From positions 1 to 7,039 of the forward strand of contig JAEEVB010000128.1 in assembly GCA_016287065.1 (NCBI GenBank): 7,039 bases of DNA, given 5' to 3'. The first letter of the stretch is position 1. Each line of letters starts with the position of its first letter. Below the pieces are notes generated by a model. The model searched no databases. It saw only the letters and a program-made list of their open reading frames with translations, and was not told where the DNA came from. Of the stretch, positions 1-5,885 are shown one piece after another. Source of the stretch: Muribaculaceae bacterium. Lineage in GTDB: Bacteria > Bacteroidota > Bacteroidia > Bacteroidales > Muribaculaceae. The translations under genes were made by a program, and so were the position numbers.

Positions 1-1125
1 ATATATGCTGTGCCGTTTGCACTGGTGCCCATTATCATGACCACCTTCCTTGACTCGCGCACGGCCTTCTTCATTCACATGATTGTAGTGCTGCTGTGCT
101 CGTTGGTGGCGAGGGATCAGGCCGAGTTCATCATCATGCAGTTTGTGGCGGGCAACATAGCCATTGTGGCCATCAAGGAGATGTCGCGCCGTTCGCAACT
201 GCTTGCATGCGCCTTCTTCATCTTCCTTGCCTACTGCATGCTCTTCACGGCCATGGTGCTCATTCGCAGCGGCAACCTCGAGACGGTGGGCTGGCTCGAA
301 TATGCCATGTTTGCCTTCAACTGTGTGGTGCTGGCCATTGCTTACCTTCTCATCTATGTGATTGAGAAGATTTTCGGCTTTACCTCTACCGTGACTCTGG
401 TAGAGCTGTCGGACATCAACACGCCCGAGCTGCGCATGCTCTCGGAGGCCTGCCCGGGCACCTTCCAGCACTCGCTGCAGGTGGCCAATCTGGCGCAGGA
501 GGCAGCCCGCAAAATCAACGCCAACTCGCAGCTGGCCCGTGCCGGTGCGCTGTATCACGATATAGGCAAGATTAACAATCCCGCCTTCTTCACCGAGAAC
601 CAGATAGGCGTGAATCCGCACGATGCACTCACCTACACGCAGAGCGCCCGCATTGTGATCAACCATGTGGCCGACGGCATCAAGCGTGCCGAGAAGGCCA
701 AGCTGCCGCAAGTGATACGCGACTTCATTGCCCAGCATCATGGCAAGGGCAAGGCGCGCTACTTCTACACCCTGGCTTGCAAGGCCAACGGCAACCAGCC
801 CGTTGATCCGGCTCCGTTCTCTTATCCTGGTCCTAACCCACAGACCAAGGAAGCTGCCATCATGATGATGGCGGATGCCTGCGAGGCTGCCACCCGCAGC
901 TTGAAGGAACCCGATGAGAAAGCGATTGCCGCTATTGTGGAGAAGGTGATTAACAGCCAGATTGTGGAGGGACTGCTCGACGAGGCTCCCATCAGTTTCA
1001 AGGATGTGGGTATCATCAAGCGCACCTTCATCGAGCGTCTGCGCACCTTCTATCATCTGCGCATTGCCTATCCCGACGATGTGGTTCCGCCCACATCGAG
1101 CGAGCCCGATGATCCAGAGGATTGA
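1..1125 (+). CDS. 7TM-HD membrane phosphodiesterase, PgpH-like (5' end missing)
   Basis: This is the C-terminal part of a membrane-bound HD-domain phosphohydrolase of the 7TMR-HD/PgpH family. Characterised members hydrolyse c-di-AMP in the cytoplasm, so a cyclic-dinucleotide phosphodiesterase is the best call; the exact substrate is inferred. The frame is open to the left edge (I-Y-A-V-P-F...), so the GTG at 10 is not the true start. The first ~120 visible residues form several hydrophobic spans, the last ending near nt 370. The HD domain follows, with all expected metal ligands: His in FQHS (469-471), His-Asp in YHDIGK (556-561), His in INHVADG (664-666), His-His in AQHHG (736-741) and Asp in MADACEAATRS (874-876). 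The family blocks ENQIGVNPHD and the closing YHLRIAYPD are present. HHG is followed by Lys where Thr is common. The acidic tail after the domain (SSEPDDPED) looks disordered. It leads a rightward gene cluster. Confidence 0.92.
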   Translation: MYAVPFALVPIIMTTFLDSRTAFFIHMIVVLLCSLVARDQAEFIIMQFVAGNIAIVAIKEMSRRSQLLACAFFIFLAYCMLFTAMVLIRSGNLETVGWLEYAMFAFNCVVLAIAYLLIYVIEKIFGFTSTVTLVELSDINTPELRMLSEACPGTFQHSLQVANLAQEAARKINANSQLARAGALYHDIGKINNPAFFTENQIGVNPHDALTYTQSARIVINHVADGIKRAEKAKLPQVIRDFIAQHHGKGKARYFYTLACKANGNQPVDPAPFSYPGPNPQTKEAAIMMMADACEAATRSLKEPDEKAIAAIVEKVINSQIVEGLLDEAPISFKDVGIIKRTFIERLRTFYHLRIAYPDDVVPPTSSEPDDPED

Positions 1126-1173
1126 AAATGATTTATTAACAGAATTGCTAAACTAACTTAACGCATGCAATAA

Positions 1174-1193
1174 ATAACCGGTTTTGCGGTTAT
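1174..1193 (+). other. Small stem-loop in the gap before the membrane-protein gene
   Basis: ATAACCG (1174-1180) and CGGTTAT (1187-1193) form a perfect 7-bp inverted repeat around a 6-nt loop, GTTTTG. It begins 48 nt after the phosphodiesterase stop and ends 10 nt before the next start codon. No T-run follows it, so it is not a good intrinsic terminator. It could be an attenuating or mRNA-processing hairpin, a protein-binding palindrome, or chance. No TAnnTTTG promoter is visible in this 78-nt gap, so transcription may read through from the upstream gene. Confidence 0.4.
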
Positions 1194-1203
1194 CATAGTA
1201 GTT

Positions 1204-1695
1204 ATGACAACATACTACATACTATTTGTTGTGGGCATAATAGCCATGGTGCTGGCCCTGGTGCTGCTCCTCTGGCCACGTTTCCCGGCCGTGGTGCCAG
1301 CCTATGCCGGCATGCTTTGCCTGCATCTGGGCACTTTCATCTATCTGCGCACTTTCTCCCTCATCTTCTGGGCGGTGGCTGCCATGATTGTGCTCATGCT
1401 CAAGTTCATGACACCCAAGGGTGAGCCCGACGGGCACGCCGAGAGCAACCTGTATGTGGGTTTGTCGACCGTTGCGGGGTCGATGCTGGGCCTCGTGATC
1501 AATCCCAGTCTCATTGTGCTGGGTGCCATCATAGGCTCTCTGATAGGAGTGCTTGCCTATAGCCGCACGCCCAATGGCAAGTGGATTCAGCCGCCTTCGG
1601 CCAACTTCTTCCAGTATGTGGGCACCAAGTGCCTGCCGGCAGTTGTGGCGGTGTCGATACTGGGCATCACGGTAGAGGGCTTTATTTTTTATTAA
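1204..1695 (+). CDS. Small polytopic inner-membrane protein, DUF456-like
   Basis: A 163-residue protein that is almost entirely hydrophobic. Its spans lie at roughly residues 4-24, 27-46, 50-67, 86-100, 102-120 and 138-160. One hydrophilic loop stands out near residues 70-82 (TPKGEPDGHAES). The Gly-rich hairpin around LVINPSLIVLGAIIGSLIGV resembles the repeated glycine-zipper-like half of DUF456 membrane proteins, and the length is close to that family. The assignment is tentative because it rests on pattern only. The start ATG at 1204 fits the first hydrophobic segment, and no better upstream start is seen. Biochemical function is unknown. It sits between a membrane phosphodiesterase and a secreted DUF4919 protein on the same strand. 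The 14-nt gap to the latter implies that those two are co-transcribed. Confidence 0.75.
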   Translation: MTTYYILFVVGIIAMVLALVLLLWPRFPAVVPAYAGMLCLHLGTFIYLRTFSLIFWAVAAMIVLMLKFMTPKGEPDGHAESNLYVGLSTVAGSMLGLVINPSLIVLGAIIGSLIGVLAYSRTPNGKWIQPPSANFFQYVGTKCLPAVVAVSILGITVEGFIFY

Positions 1696-1709
1696 CTCAA
1701 GAAAGAATT

Positions 1710-2423
1710 ATGACAAATAGGACAAGAAGACATATCGTTCAGTTTTTCGTGACGCTGGTTGCTGTGATGGCAGCCGTGCAGGTGAGTGCCCAAAACAAGT
1801 TTGAGGTGCGTCCTGTGGACTTTGACAAAATCAAGCAAATCACGCTCGACCCCAAGGCCCGCTTCTATTATCCCAATCTCATCAAGTCGTTCAAGAGCAA
1901 CGACACCATCATGAGCTTTGAGGCCTATCGCGACCTGTACTACGGTTACATCTTCCAGGAAGACTATAACCCCTATCGCCAGAGTGAATATGGCACCAAG
2001 GTGGAGCAGCTCTACTACAAGCAACCCCACTCGCGTGCCGAGTGCGACAGCATCGAAAAGTATGCCGAACTCTCGCTCGACGACAACATCTTTGACCTCG
2101 ACCAGATGCAGTTCTACATTTATGTGCTCAAGGAAAAGAAGAAATATGCCCGTGCCGATGTGCGCCAGTACCGCCTGGAGCACCTGATTGCCGCCATCAT
2201 GTCGTCGGGCAAGGGCACCAAGGAGAGCCCCTGGGTGGTGATATGCCCCCAGCACGAATATAACATCGTGAACTTCCTGGGCTTTGTGGCCGAGGACCAC
2301 ACCGAGATGGGCAATGGCATCGACTACATTAGTGTGAAGAAGAAGGAGGGCAGCAAAACCGAGGGCTTCTACTTCGACGTGTCGCGCATGATGCAGGTGG
2401 CCGACCGCCTCTTCCCCGAGTAA
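1710..2423 (+). CDS. Secreted DUF4919 family protein
   Basis: A 237-residue exported protein. The N-terminus is a classic signal peptide: basic MTNRTRRH, a hydrophobic core at residues 9-25, then VSA before QNK, with likely cleavage after Ala27. Because there is no lipobox Cys, a soluble periplasmic protein is expected. The mature part carries blocks I associate with the Bacteroidetes family DUF4919: YRDLYYGYIFQEDYNPY (residues 73-89), a helical middle with RQYRLEHLI, and near the C-terminus NGIDYISV (202-209) and GFYFDVS (219-225). No catalytic motif is recognisable and the family function is unknown. The ATG at 1710 is preferred over the in-frame start at 1581, because the longer version would overlap the upstream gene by over 100 nt and bury the signal peptide. 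The gene lies 14 nt after the membrane-protein gene and is followed by a terminator. Confidence 0.85.
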   Translation: MTNRTRRHIVQFFVTLVAVMAAVQVSAQNKFEVRPVDFDKIKQITLDPKARFYYPNLIKSFKSNDTIMSFEAYRDLYYGYIFQEDYNPYRQSEYGTKVEQLYYKQPHSRAECDSIEKYAELSLDDNIFDLDQMQFYIYVLKEKKKYARADVRQYRLEHLIAAIMSSGKGTKESPWVVICPQHEYNIVNFLGFVAEDHTEMGNGIDYISVKKKEGSKTEGFYFDVSRMMQVADRLFPE

Positions 2424-2444
2424 GCAAGCTGCTACAAGCATTTA

Positions 2445-2480
2445 GAAAAAAATAGAGCCGCGCATTGCGCGGCTTTTTTT
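2445..2480. terminator. Bidirectional intrinsic terminator between convergent genes
   Basis: AGCCGCGC (2456-2463), loop ATT and GCGCGGCT (2467-2474) form a perfect 8-bp GC-rich hairpin. The T-run 2474-2480 (7 T, the first one pairing) follows on the plus strand. The A-rich run at about 2446-2452 precedes it and serves as the U-tract for transcripts from the other strand. It therefore fits both the end of the DUF4919 gene and the end of the leftward lipoprotein gene. Confidence 0.92.
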
Positions 2481-2531
2481 GTGGGATGCTCTAGCCTAAC
2501 TAGCCTGACAAGCTTCTCTAGATTTTAGGGG

Positions 2532-3362
2532 TTAGGGTTGGGGTTCTGGTTCGGGCTCGGGGGCGTTGTCGGCTGGGGCGGGCTTATCGACCCATCGGTT
2601 CTCTCCGTGGAAGCGTCCGTTCTTGTCGCGTGGGTCGCCATACTGGTCGATGGCGAAAGTTGCATAGTCGGCATCCTCCACAACCTTCTCGTCGTAGTAG
2701 ATGCGGTTCTTGTCCTTGGCATATCCATGGCCAATCAGTTGGAACGATGCGGGGTCGGCGCCCTCGATGAGGTGCTCCAGGAACCACACATGAGTTTTGT
2801 CCTTGTAGTAGCAGTTGCCAATCTCTTCAAAGGTGGCGGGGTCGGACTCAGGCAGCAGTTTGCCGAAGGCATAGACACGCACGCCGTCGGTGGCGTAGTG
2901 CCACTGCACCACCTTGAACTGCTTGATGTTATCGACCTCGATGCGGACGCTGTCGAAATAGGCGTAGCGGCTGTCCTTTGACCAGATGTGCATGTCGTCG
3001 TGATGCAGTACCTCAAAGTGCTTCATATCGGCCACATGGAGCGGTGCGCCCTCGATGTAATAGTCGTTCTTGTCGCAAAACATGGGATATTTCTTGGCCT
3101 CGAGCGTGGCAGGGTCGGCACCCTCCGCGAGTCGGTACTTGAAGTAGACGTGATGGGCATCGTGTCCCAGCCAGTCGTTGACCGACTTGAAGGTTTCGGG
3201 GTCGGCGCCTGGCAGTTCGTGGCTCTGTGGCCCGAAACTGAAGGTCCAGTAGGTGTAATACACTTTTCCGTTCTCGATTTTGAAGCCGTCTTTGGTGCAG
3301 GCGGTGAGCAGCGCGACAACAGTCAGCAGCATGAGCGAGTGGAGGAGGAATCTTGGTTTCAT
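2532..3362 (-). CDS. DKNYY-repeat lipoprotein
   Basis: A 276-residue predicted lipoprotein. Residues 1-21 form a type II signal peptide with lipobox LLTA followed by Cys22, so the mature protein would be lipid-anchored in the envelope. The body is built from a degenerate ~29-residue unit. A (G)ADPxTF-like element recurs at about residues 52, 81, 110, 143, 172, 201 and 230. Between copies comes a D-K/S-aromatic strand such as DKNDYYIEG, KDSRYAYFDS, TDGVRVYAFGK, KDKTHVWFLEH and KDKNRIYYDEK. This is the pattern of the DKNYY family, whose function is unknown; a beta-rich repeat scaffold is inferred. The C-terminus is a short Pro/Glu tail (PEPEPEPQP). The start at 3362 is chosen over an in-frame start at 3422 because the lipoprotein signal begins here and a strong promoter lies between the two. 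It is a single-gene unit that converges on the 2445-2480 terminator. Confidence 0.87.
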   Translation of the reverse strand: MKPRFLLHSLMLLTVVALLTACTKDGFKIENGKVYYTYWTFSFGPQSHELPGADPETFKSVNDWLGHDAHHVYFKYRLAEGADPATLEAKKYPMFCDKNDYYIEGAPLHVADMKHFEVLHHDDMHIWSKDSRYAYFDSVRIEVDNIKQFKVVQWHYATDGVRVYAFGKLLPESDPATFEEIGNCYYKDKTHVWFLEHLIEGADPASFQLIGHGYAKDKNRIYYDEKVVEDADYATFAIDQYGDPRDKNGRFHGENRWVDKPAPADNAPEPEPEPQP

Positions 3363-3391
3363 GATGAGGCGTTTTTGAATGATGTAGGATG

Positions 3392-3423
3392 CAAATATAG
3401 CTTGATTTTTCAAAAATCGCAAA
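3392..3423 (-). promoter_or_regulatory. Bacteroidetes-type promoter of the lipoprotein gene
   Basis: Read on the minus strand, TTTG (3423-3420) is followed by a 20-nt spacer and TATATTTG (3399-3392). This matches the Bacteroidetes primary sigma pattern, -33 TTTG and -7 TAnnTTTG. Transcription would begin at about 3385, leaving a leader of some 20-25 nt before the ATG at 3362. This also rules out the upstream in-frame start at 3422. Confidence 0.8.
3404..3418. promoter_or_regulatory. Candidate operator palindrome inside the lipoprotein promoter spacer
   Basis: GATTTTTCAAAAATC is a perfect 7+7-bp palindrome with a single central C. It lies wholly within the 20-nt spacer between the -33 and -7 elements, where a bound regulator would block RNA polymerase. 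The regulator is unknown. The A/T-rich composition makes chance occurrence plausible. Confidence 0.35.
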
Positions 3424-3441
3424 TAAAGTCGAGAAAAGTGA

Positions 3442-3458
3442 GTTTCAAGGTGTGAAAC
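3442..3458. promoter_or_regulatory. Candidate operator between the two divergent promoters
   Basis: GTTTCA (3442-3447) and TGAAAC (3453-3458) form a perfect 6-bp inverted repeat with a 5-nt spacer. The repeat lies between the two outward-facing -33 elements (3420-3423 and 3478-3481), so one dimeric factor bound here could affect both genes. No matching regulator is encoded nearby. Confidence 0.3.
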
Positions 3459-3477
3459 GAAATAAGGTGTCGAATTA

Positions 3478-3509
3478 TTTGAAAAGGTGAAGAAAAAGTG
3501 CTAAATTTG
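3478..3509 (+). promoter_or_regulatory. Bacteroidetes-type promoter of the ATPase-DUF4435 gene
   Basis: TTTG (3478-3481), a 20-nt spacer and TAAATTTG (3502-3509) match the -33 TTTG / -7 TAnnTTTG consensus. The predicted start of transcription is about 3516, some 15 nt before the ATG at 3531, so the leader is very short and A-rich. Spacing is identical to that of the divergent lipoprotein promoter. Confidence 0.8.
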
Positions 3510-3530
3510 AGGATTAAAAACTAATAAACG

Positions 3531-5126
3531 ATGGATATCAAGTTGCCCAACAAAAGTAATAGCCAGAAGGCCGATGTGCTGCACGACGTGCGTCAGCTCA
3601 CACTGATAGGCGCCAACGGAGCAGGCAAGAGCCGCTTCTGCAGCAAGCTGATGGAGCAGGGTGGAGAGGCGGTGTATCGCATCTCGGCGTTGCGTGCCAT
3701 GTTTCCAAGCGAGGAAAAGAAAGTGCTGAAGGGTTCGATTGGCGAGATGTTTGAAAAGCTGAATGGAAAGTCGGAGGAGGTGAAGTTTTTTGCTGCATCG
3801 GAATTTGACAAGCTGTTTCACATCATGCTGCACGATGAGTTGCGTGTGCTGATGAACTACAAGGCACGGCTGCTTATGGGCGAGCGCCCCGAATTCCCGA
3901 AGACCAAACTCGACGTGACGGTGAAGGCCTGGCAGGAGGTGTTCCCGAAGAACAAGGTGTTGCGCGAGAACGGCAAGCTGATGTTCTCGACCGAAGGGCA
4001 GGATGACACTTACACATCGCTTCGCCTGTCGGACGGCGAGAAAGCGGTGCTCTACTACATTGGAGCGGTGCAATATGCCATGCCCGATGCCATGATAGTG
4101 GTGGACGACCCCGAGTCATTTATTCACCCGTCGATTATGGTCTCGCTATGGAACGAGATAGAGGCGTTGCGTCCTGACTGCACCTTTGTGTATAACACGC
4201 ACGACGTGAACTTTGCCTCGACGCGCACCGACAACACCTGCGTGTGGGTGAAGAATTTTGACCCGTCGAACGAGACGTGGGACTATGAGGTGATGGACAC
4301 CAGCCGCCAGTTGAGCGACGCCCTCTACTTCGACCTGCTGGGCAGCCGCAAACCTATCTTGTTTGTTGAGGGCGACGACACCCACAGCATCGACTCCAGG
4401 TTGTATCCGCTCATTTTTCCCCAATATATGGTGAAGCCGCTAGGCAGCTGCAACAAGGTGATTGAGAGCGTGCGTTCGTTTAACGACCTTTCAGCGTTTC
4501 ATCACATGGATAGCTGGGGCATTGTGGACCGTGACCGTCGCGACGGCCTGGAGGTGGAATACCTGCGCAAGAAGAAGGTGATGGTGCCCAATGTGGCCGA
4601 AATCGAGAACATGCTACTGATTGAGGGCGTGGTGAAGGCCGTGGCACGGCAGCGTCACAAGAACCCCGACGATGTGTTCAACTCGGTGAAACGGGCGGTA
4701 ATCAAGATGTTTACCGCTGAACTCAAGCAGCAGGCACTGATGCACGTGCGCCATCGCGTGAAGCACGAAGTGGAGGTGCGCATCGACCGCAAGTTCCGCA
4801 ACATCAATGCGCTTGAAGAGCACATGATAGACCTGGTGAACGAGATTGACCCTCGCAGCATGTATGAGACGCTTTGCCGCGAGTTTCACCAGTATGTGAT
4901 AGAGGGCAACTATGCGATGATATTGCAGGTGTATAACCAGAAGATGATATTGGGTGACTCGAATGTGGCGGCGCTGTGCGGCCTGGCGAAGAAGGACGAC
5001 TACATCAAGCAAGTGCTGCACATCTTGAAGAGTGGCAGCCGCGAGGCTCGTGTCATCAGGCGCGCCATTCAGCAGTGCTTTGGCGTGACCGAGAGCGAGC
5101 ATGGGCTGGTGATGAATGAATTGTGA
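3531..5126 (+). CDS. ABC-type ATPase fused to DUF4435 (Toprim-like) domain
   Basis: A 531-residue cytoplasmic protein with two parts. The ATPase half has Walker A GANGAGKS at 27-34, an ABC signature LSDGEK at 166-171, Walker B IVVDDPE with Asp192-Asp193-Pro-Glu195, and a switch His in NTHD (His224). The C-terminal half matches DUF4435, a Toprim-like fold. It shows FVEGDD with Glu280, GIVDRDRRDG with Asp333/Asp335, then the family's EIEN (357-360). These acidic residues are the expected metal-binding nuclease centre. The same ATPase-Toprim pairing occurs in OLD nucleases and in the PARIS defence system (AriA + AriB DUF4435, sometimes fused). Only ~140 residues separate Walker A from the signature, too short for a long coiled-coil arm, so the protein is a compact variant. 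It is a single-gene unit with its own promoter and terminator. No partner gene or toxin lies beside it. Domain calls are strong; the biological role, perhaps anti-phage or DNA repair, is inferred. Confidence 0.88.
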   Translation: MDIKLPNKSNSQKADVLHDVRQLTLIGANGAGKSRFCSKLMEQGGEAVYRISALRAMFPSEEKKVLKGSIGEMFEKLNGKSEEVKFFAASEFDKLFHIMLHDELRVLMNYKARLLMGERPEFPKTKLDVTVKAWQEVFPKNKVLRENGKLMFSTEGQDDTYTSLRLSDGEKAVLYYIGAVQYAMPDAMIVVDDPESFIHPSIMVSLWNEIEALRPDCTFVYNTHDVNFASTRTDNTCVWVKNFDPSNETWDYEVMDTSRQLSDALYFDLLGSRKPILFVEGDDTHSIDSRLYPLIFPQYMVKPLGSCNKVIESVRSFNDLSAFHHMDSWGIVDRDRRDGLEVEYLRKKKVMVPNVAEIENMLLIEGVVKAVARQRHKNPDDVFNSVKRAVIKMFTAELKQQALMHVRHRVKHEVEVRIDRKFRNINALEEHMIDLVNEIDPRSMYETLCREFHQYVIEGNYAMILQVYNQKMILGDSNVAALCGLAKKDDYIKQVLHILKSGSREARVIRRAIQQCFGVTESEHGLVMNEL

Positions 5127-5146
5127 TTAGAGAAACTTGAGGTATG

Positions 5147-5185
5147 AAAAAAGGCACGTCTCCATAGGAAGATGTGCCTTTTTTT
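5147..5185. terminator. Bidirectional intrinsic terminator after the ATPase-DUF4435 gene
   Basis: GGCACGTCT (5153-5161) pairs with AGATGTGCC (5170-5178) as nine base pairs including one G-T, around an 8-nt loop. An A6 run (5147-5152) precedes the hairpin and a T7 run (5179-5185) follows it, so the structure works in both directions. It lies between the convergent ATPase and NlpC/P60 genes. Confidence 0.9.
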
Positions 5186-5225
5186 GCTTGCTATTATATT
5201 AATTATTCTGTGTAGCGAGTGGTTT

Positions 5226-5801
5226 TTATTCAATCACGCGGCAGGCGCCCACATAGCGTTGCTGATAGTAGGTCTCGGTAGAGTTGCTCTCGGTGATGCC
5301 GCGGTGGCATGAGGCGTGAATGAACTTGAAGTGGTCTTGGTTGACCTCGGTGACGATGCCCACATGGCCAACACGCTTGCCGCGTGCACGACCGTTGAAG
5401 AACACGAGATCGCCGGGCTTGAGCTCGTTGCGTGCAATGCGTCGGCCGTCGTTGACCTGTCCGCCCGAAGTGCGGTCGAGGCTAAAGCCAAAGCGCTTGA
5501 ACACATAGCTGGTGAAGCCAGAGCAGTCGAATCCGCGGGGGCTAGCCTGACCGTAGCGATAGGGCACGCCTTTGAACTTGAATGCGAAGCTCAGGAGGTC
5601 TTGAACTTGATTGTCGGTATTGTTGTTGTTGATGGGAGCGTTTCTTAACTGTTCACGCACGGTGGCAGCGACATTCTTCTTGGCCGGAGGGGGTGGCACG
5701 TCGCGCTGCAGACGCTGCGCCTGAGCCGAGAAGGCAGAAGCACATGCGAAGATTGCGATAAACAGACGAATAATAAAGCGTTGTTGGTTAGAAAAAGTCA
5801 T
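5226..5801 (-). CDS. Secreted NlpC/P60 peptidoglycan hydrolase
   Basis: A 191-residue exported cysteine peptidase of the NlpC/P60 family. Such enzymes cut peptide stems of peptidoglycan, commonly the D-Glu to diamino-acid bond; the exact bond here is inferred. A signal peptide (residues 1-29, core IIRLFIAIFACASAF, ending AQAQ) has no lipobox-like cleavage Cys, so the enzyme should be periplasmic. A short linker follows, with PPPP (36-39) and an Asn-rich stretch (58-61). The catalytic domain starts near residue 65 and has the full set: Cys93 in FDCSGF, His146 in GHVGIV and His162 in FIHAS. LKPGDLVFF precedes the first His, as usual. There are no SH3 or LysM wall-binding domains, so it is a minimal enzyme. 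The ATG at 5801 follows a 7-nt U-run in the leader. It lies downstream of nnr in the same direction but has its own promoter. Confidence 0.93.
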   Translation of the reverse strand: MTFSNQQRFIIRLFIAIFACASAFSAQAQRLQRDVPPPPAKKNVAATVREQLRNAPINNNNTDNQVQDLLSFAFKFKGVPYRYGQASPRGFDCSGFTSYVFKRFGFSLDRTSGGQVNDGRRIARNELKPGDLVFFNGRARGKRVGHVGIVTEVNQDHFKFIHASCHRGITESNSTETYYQQRYVGACRVIE

Positions 5802-5808
5802 AAAAAAA

Positions 5809-5861
5809 TAATTTTGTGCAGCGGAGCATTAACTCCAAAATTCAAATACTGCACAAAATTA
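5809..5861. repeat. Perfect 13-bp inverted repeat spanning the NlpC/P60 promoter and leader
   Basis: TAATTTTGTGCAG (5809-5821) and CTGCACAAAATTA (5849-5861) are exact reverse complements separated by 27 nt. The right arm contains the predicted -7 element of the leftward hydrolase gene. The left arm ends 8 nt upstream of its start codon. The arms are centred 40 bp apart, close to four helical turns. It may be a paired operator, or an RNA structure if transcription starts inside the right arm. Confidence 0.65.
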
Positions 5862-5885
5862 CCTATTTATATAAAGAGCGGCAAG
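5854..5885 (-). promoter_or_regulatory. Likely promoter of the NlpC/P60 gene
   Basis: On the minus strand, CTTG (5885-5882) is followed by a 20-nt spacer and TAATTTTG (5861-5854). The -7 element is a full TAnnTTTG match and the -33 element matches TTTG at three of four bases. The spacer equals that of the two promoters near 3400-3510. The predicted leader is about 45-50 nt and contains the left arm of the 13-bp inverted repeat. Confidence 0.6.

Noticed and set aside
1581..1709. N-terminal extension of the DUF4919 protein from 1581
   Set aside because: It overlaps the preceding membrane-protein gene by 115 nt and hides the signal peptide; the ATG at 1710 fits both.
1692..2441. Long minus-strand open frame of 249 codons opposite the DUF4919 gene
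   Set aside because: It mirrors the DUF4919 gene, has a His/Leu/Val-rich composition typical of an antisense frame, and runs through the terminator region. The plus-strand product has a signal peptide and family motifs.
2538..2981. Plus-strand open frame opposite the lipoprotein gene
   Set aside because: Its Val/Leu/Gly-rich composition mirrors the lipoprotein coding strand, whose repeat pattern and lipobox are convincing.
3363..3422. N-terminal 20-residue extension of the lipoprotein from the in-frame start at 3422
   Set aside because: It would place the start at the -33 element of the gene's own promoter and bury the type II signal peptide.
3501..4073. Minus-strand open frame opposite the N-terminal ATPase region
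   Set aside because: It covers the Walker A region in antisense and overlaps the promoter of the plus-strand gene. Its composition is that of a shadow frame.
4614..5102. Minus-strand open frame opposite the C-terminal DUF4435 region
   Set aside because: It is antisense to a well-supported domain, shows no motif of its own and has no promoter.
3531..5126. Definite call as a PARIS defence system
   Set aside because: There is no separate AriA/AriB pair, the ATPase half is shorter than I would expect for AriA, and no neighbouring defence genes or mobile-element marks are seen, so only a relationship is claimed.
5809..5861. Invertible phase-variable promoter (inverton)
   Set aside because: The inverted repeat arms themselves contain the -7 element and enclose only 27 nt. 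Flipping the core would not turn a promoter around, and no recombinase gene is in the window.
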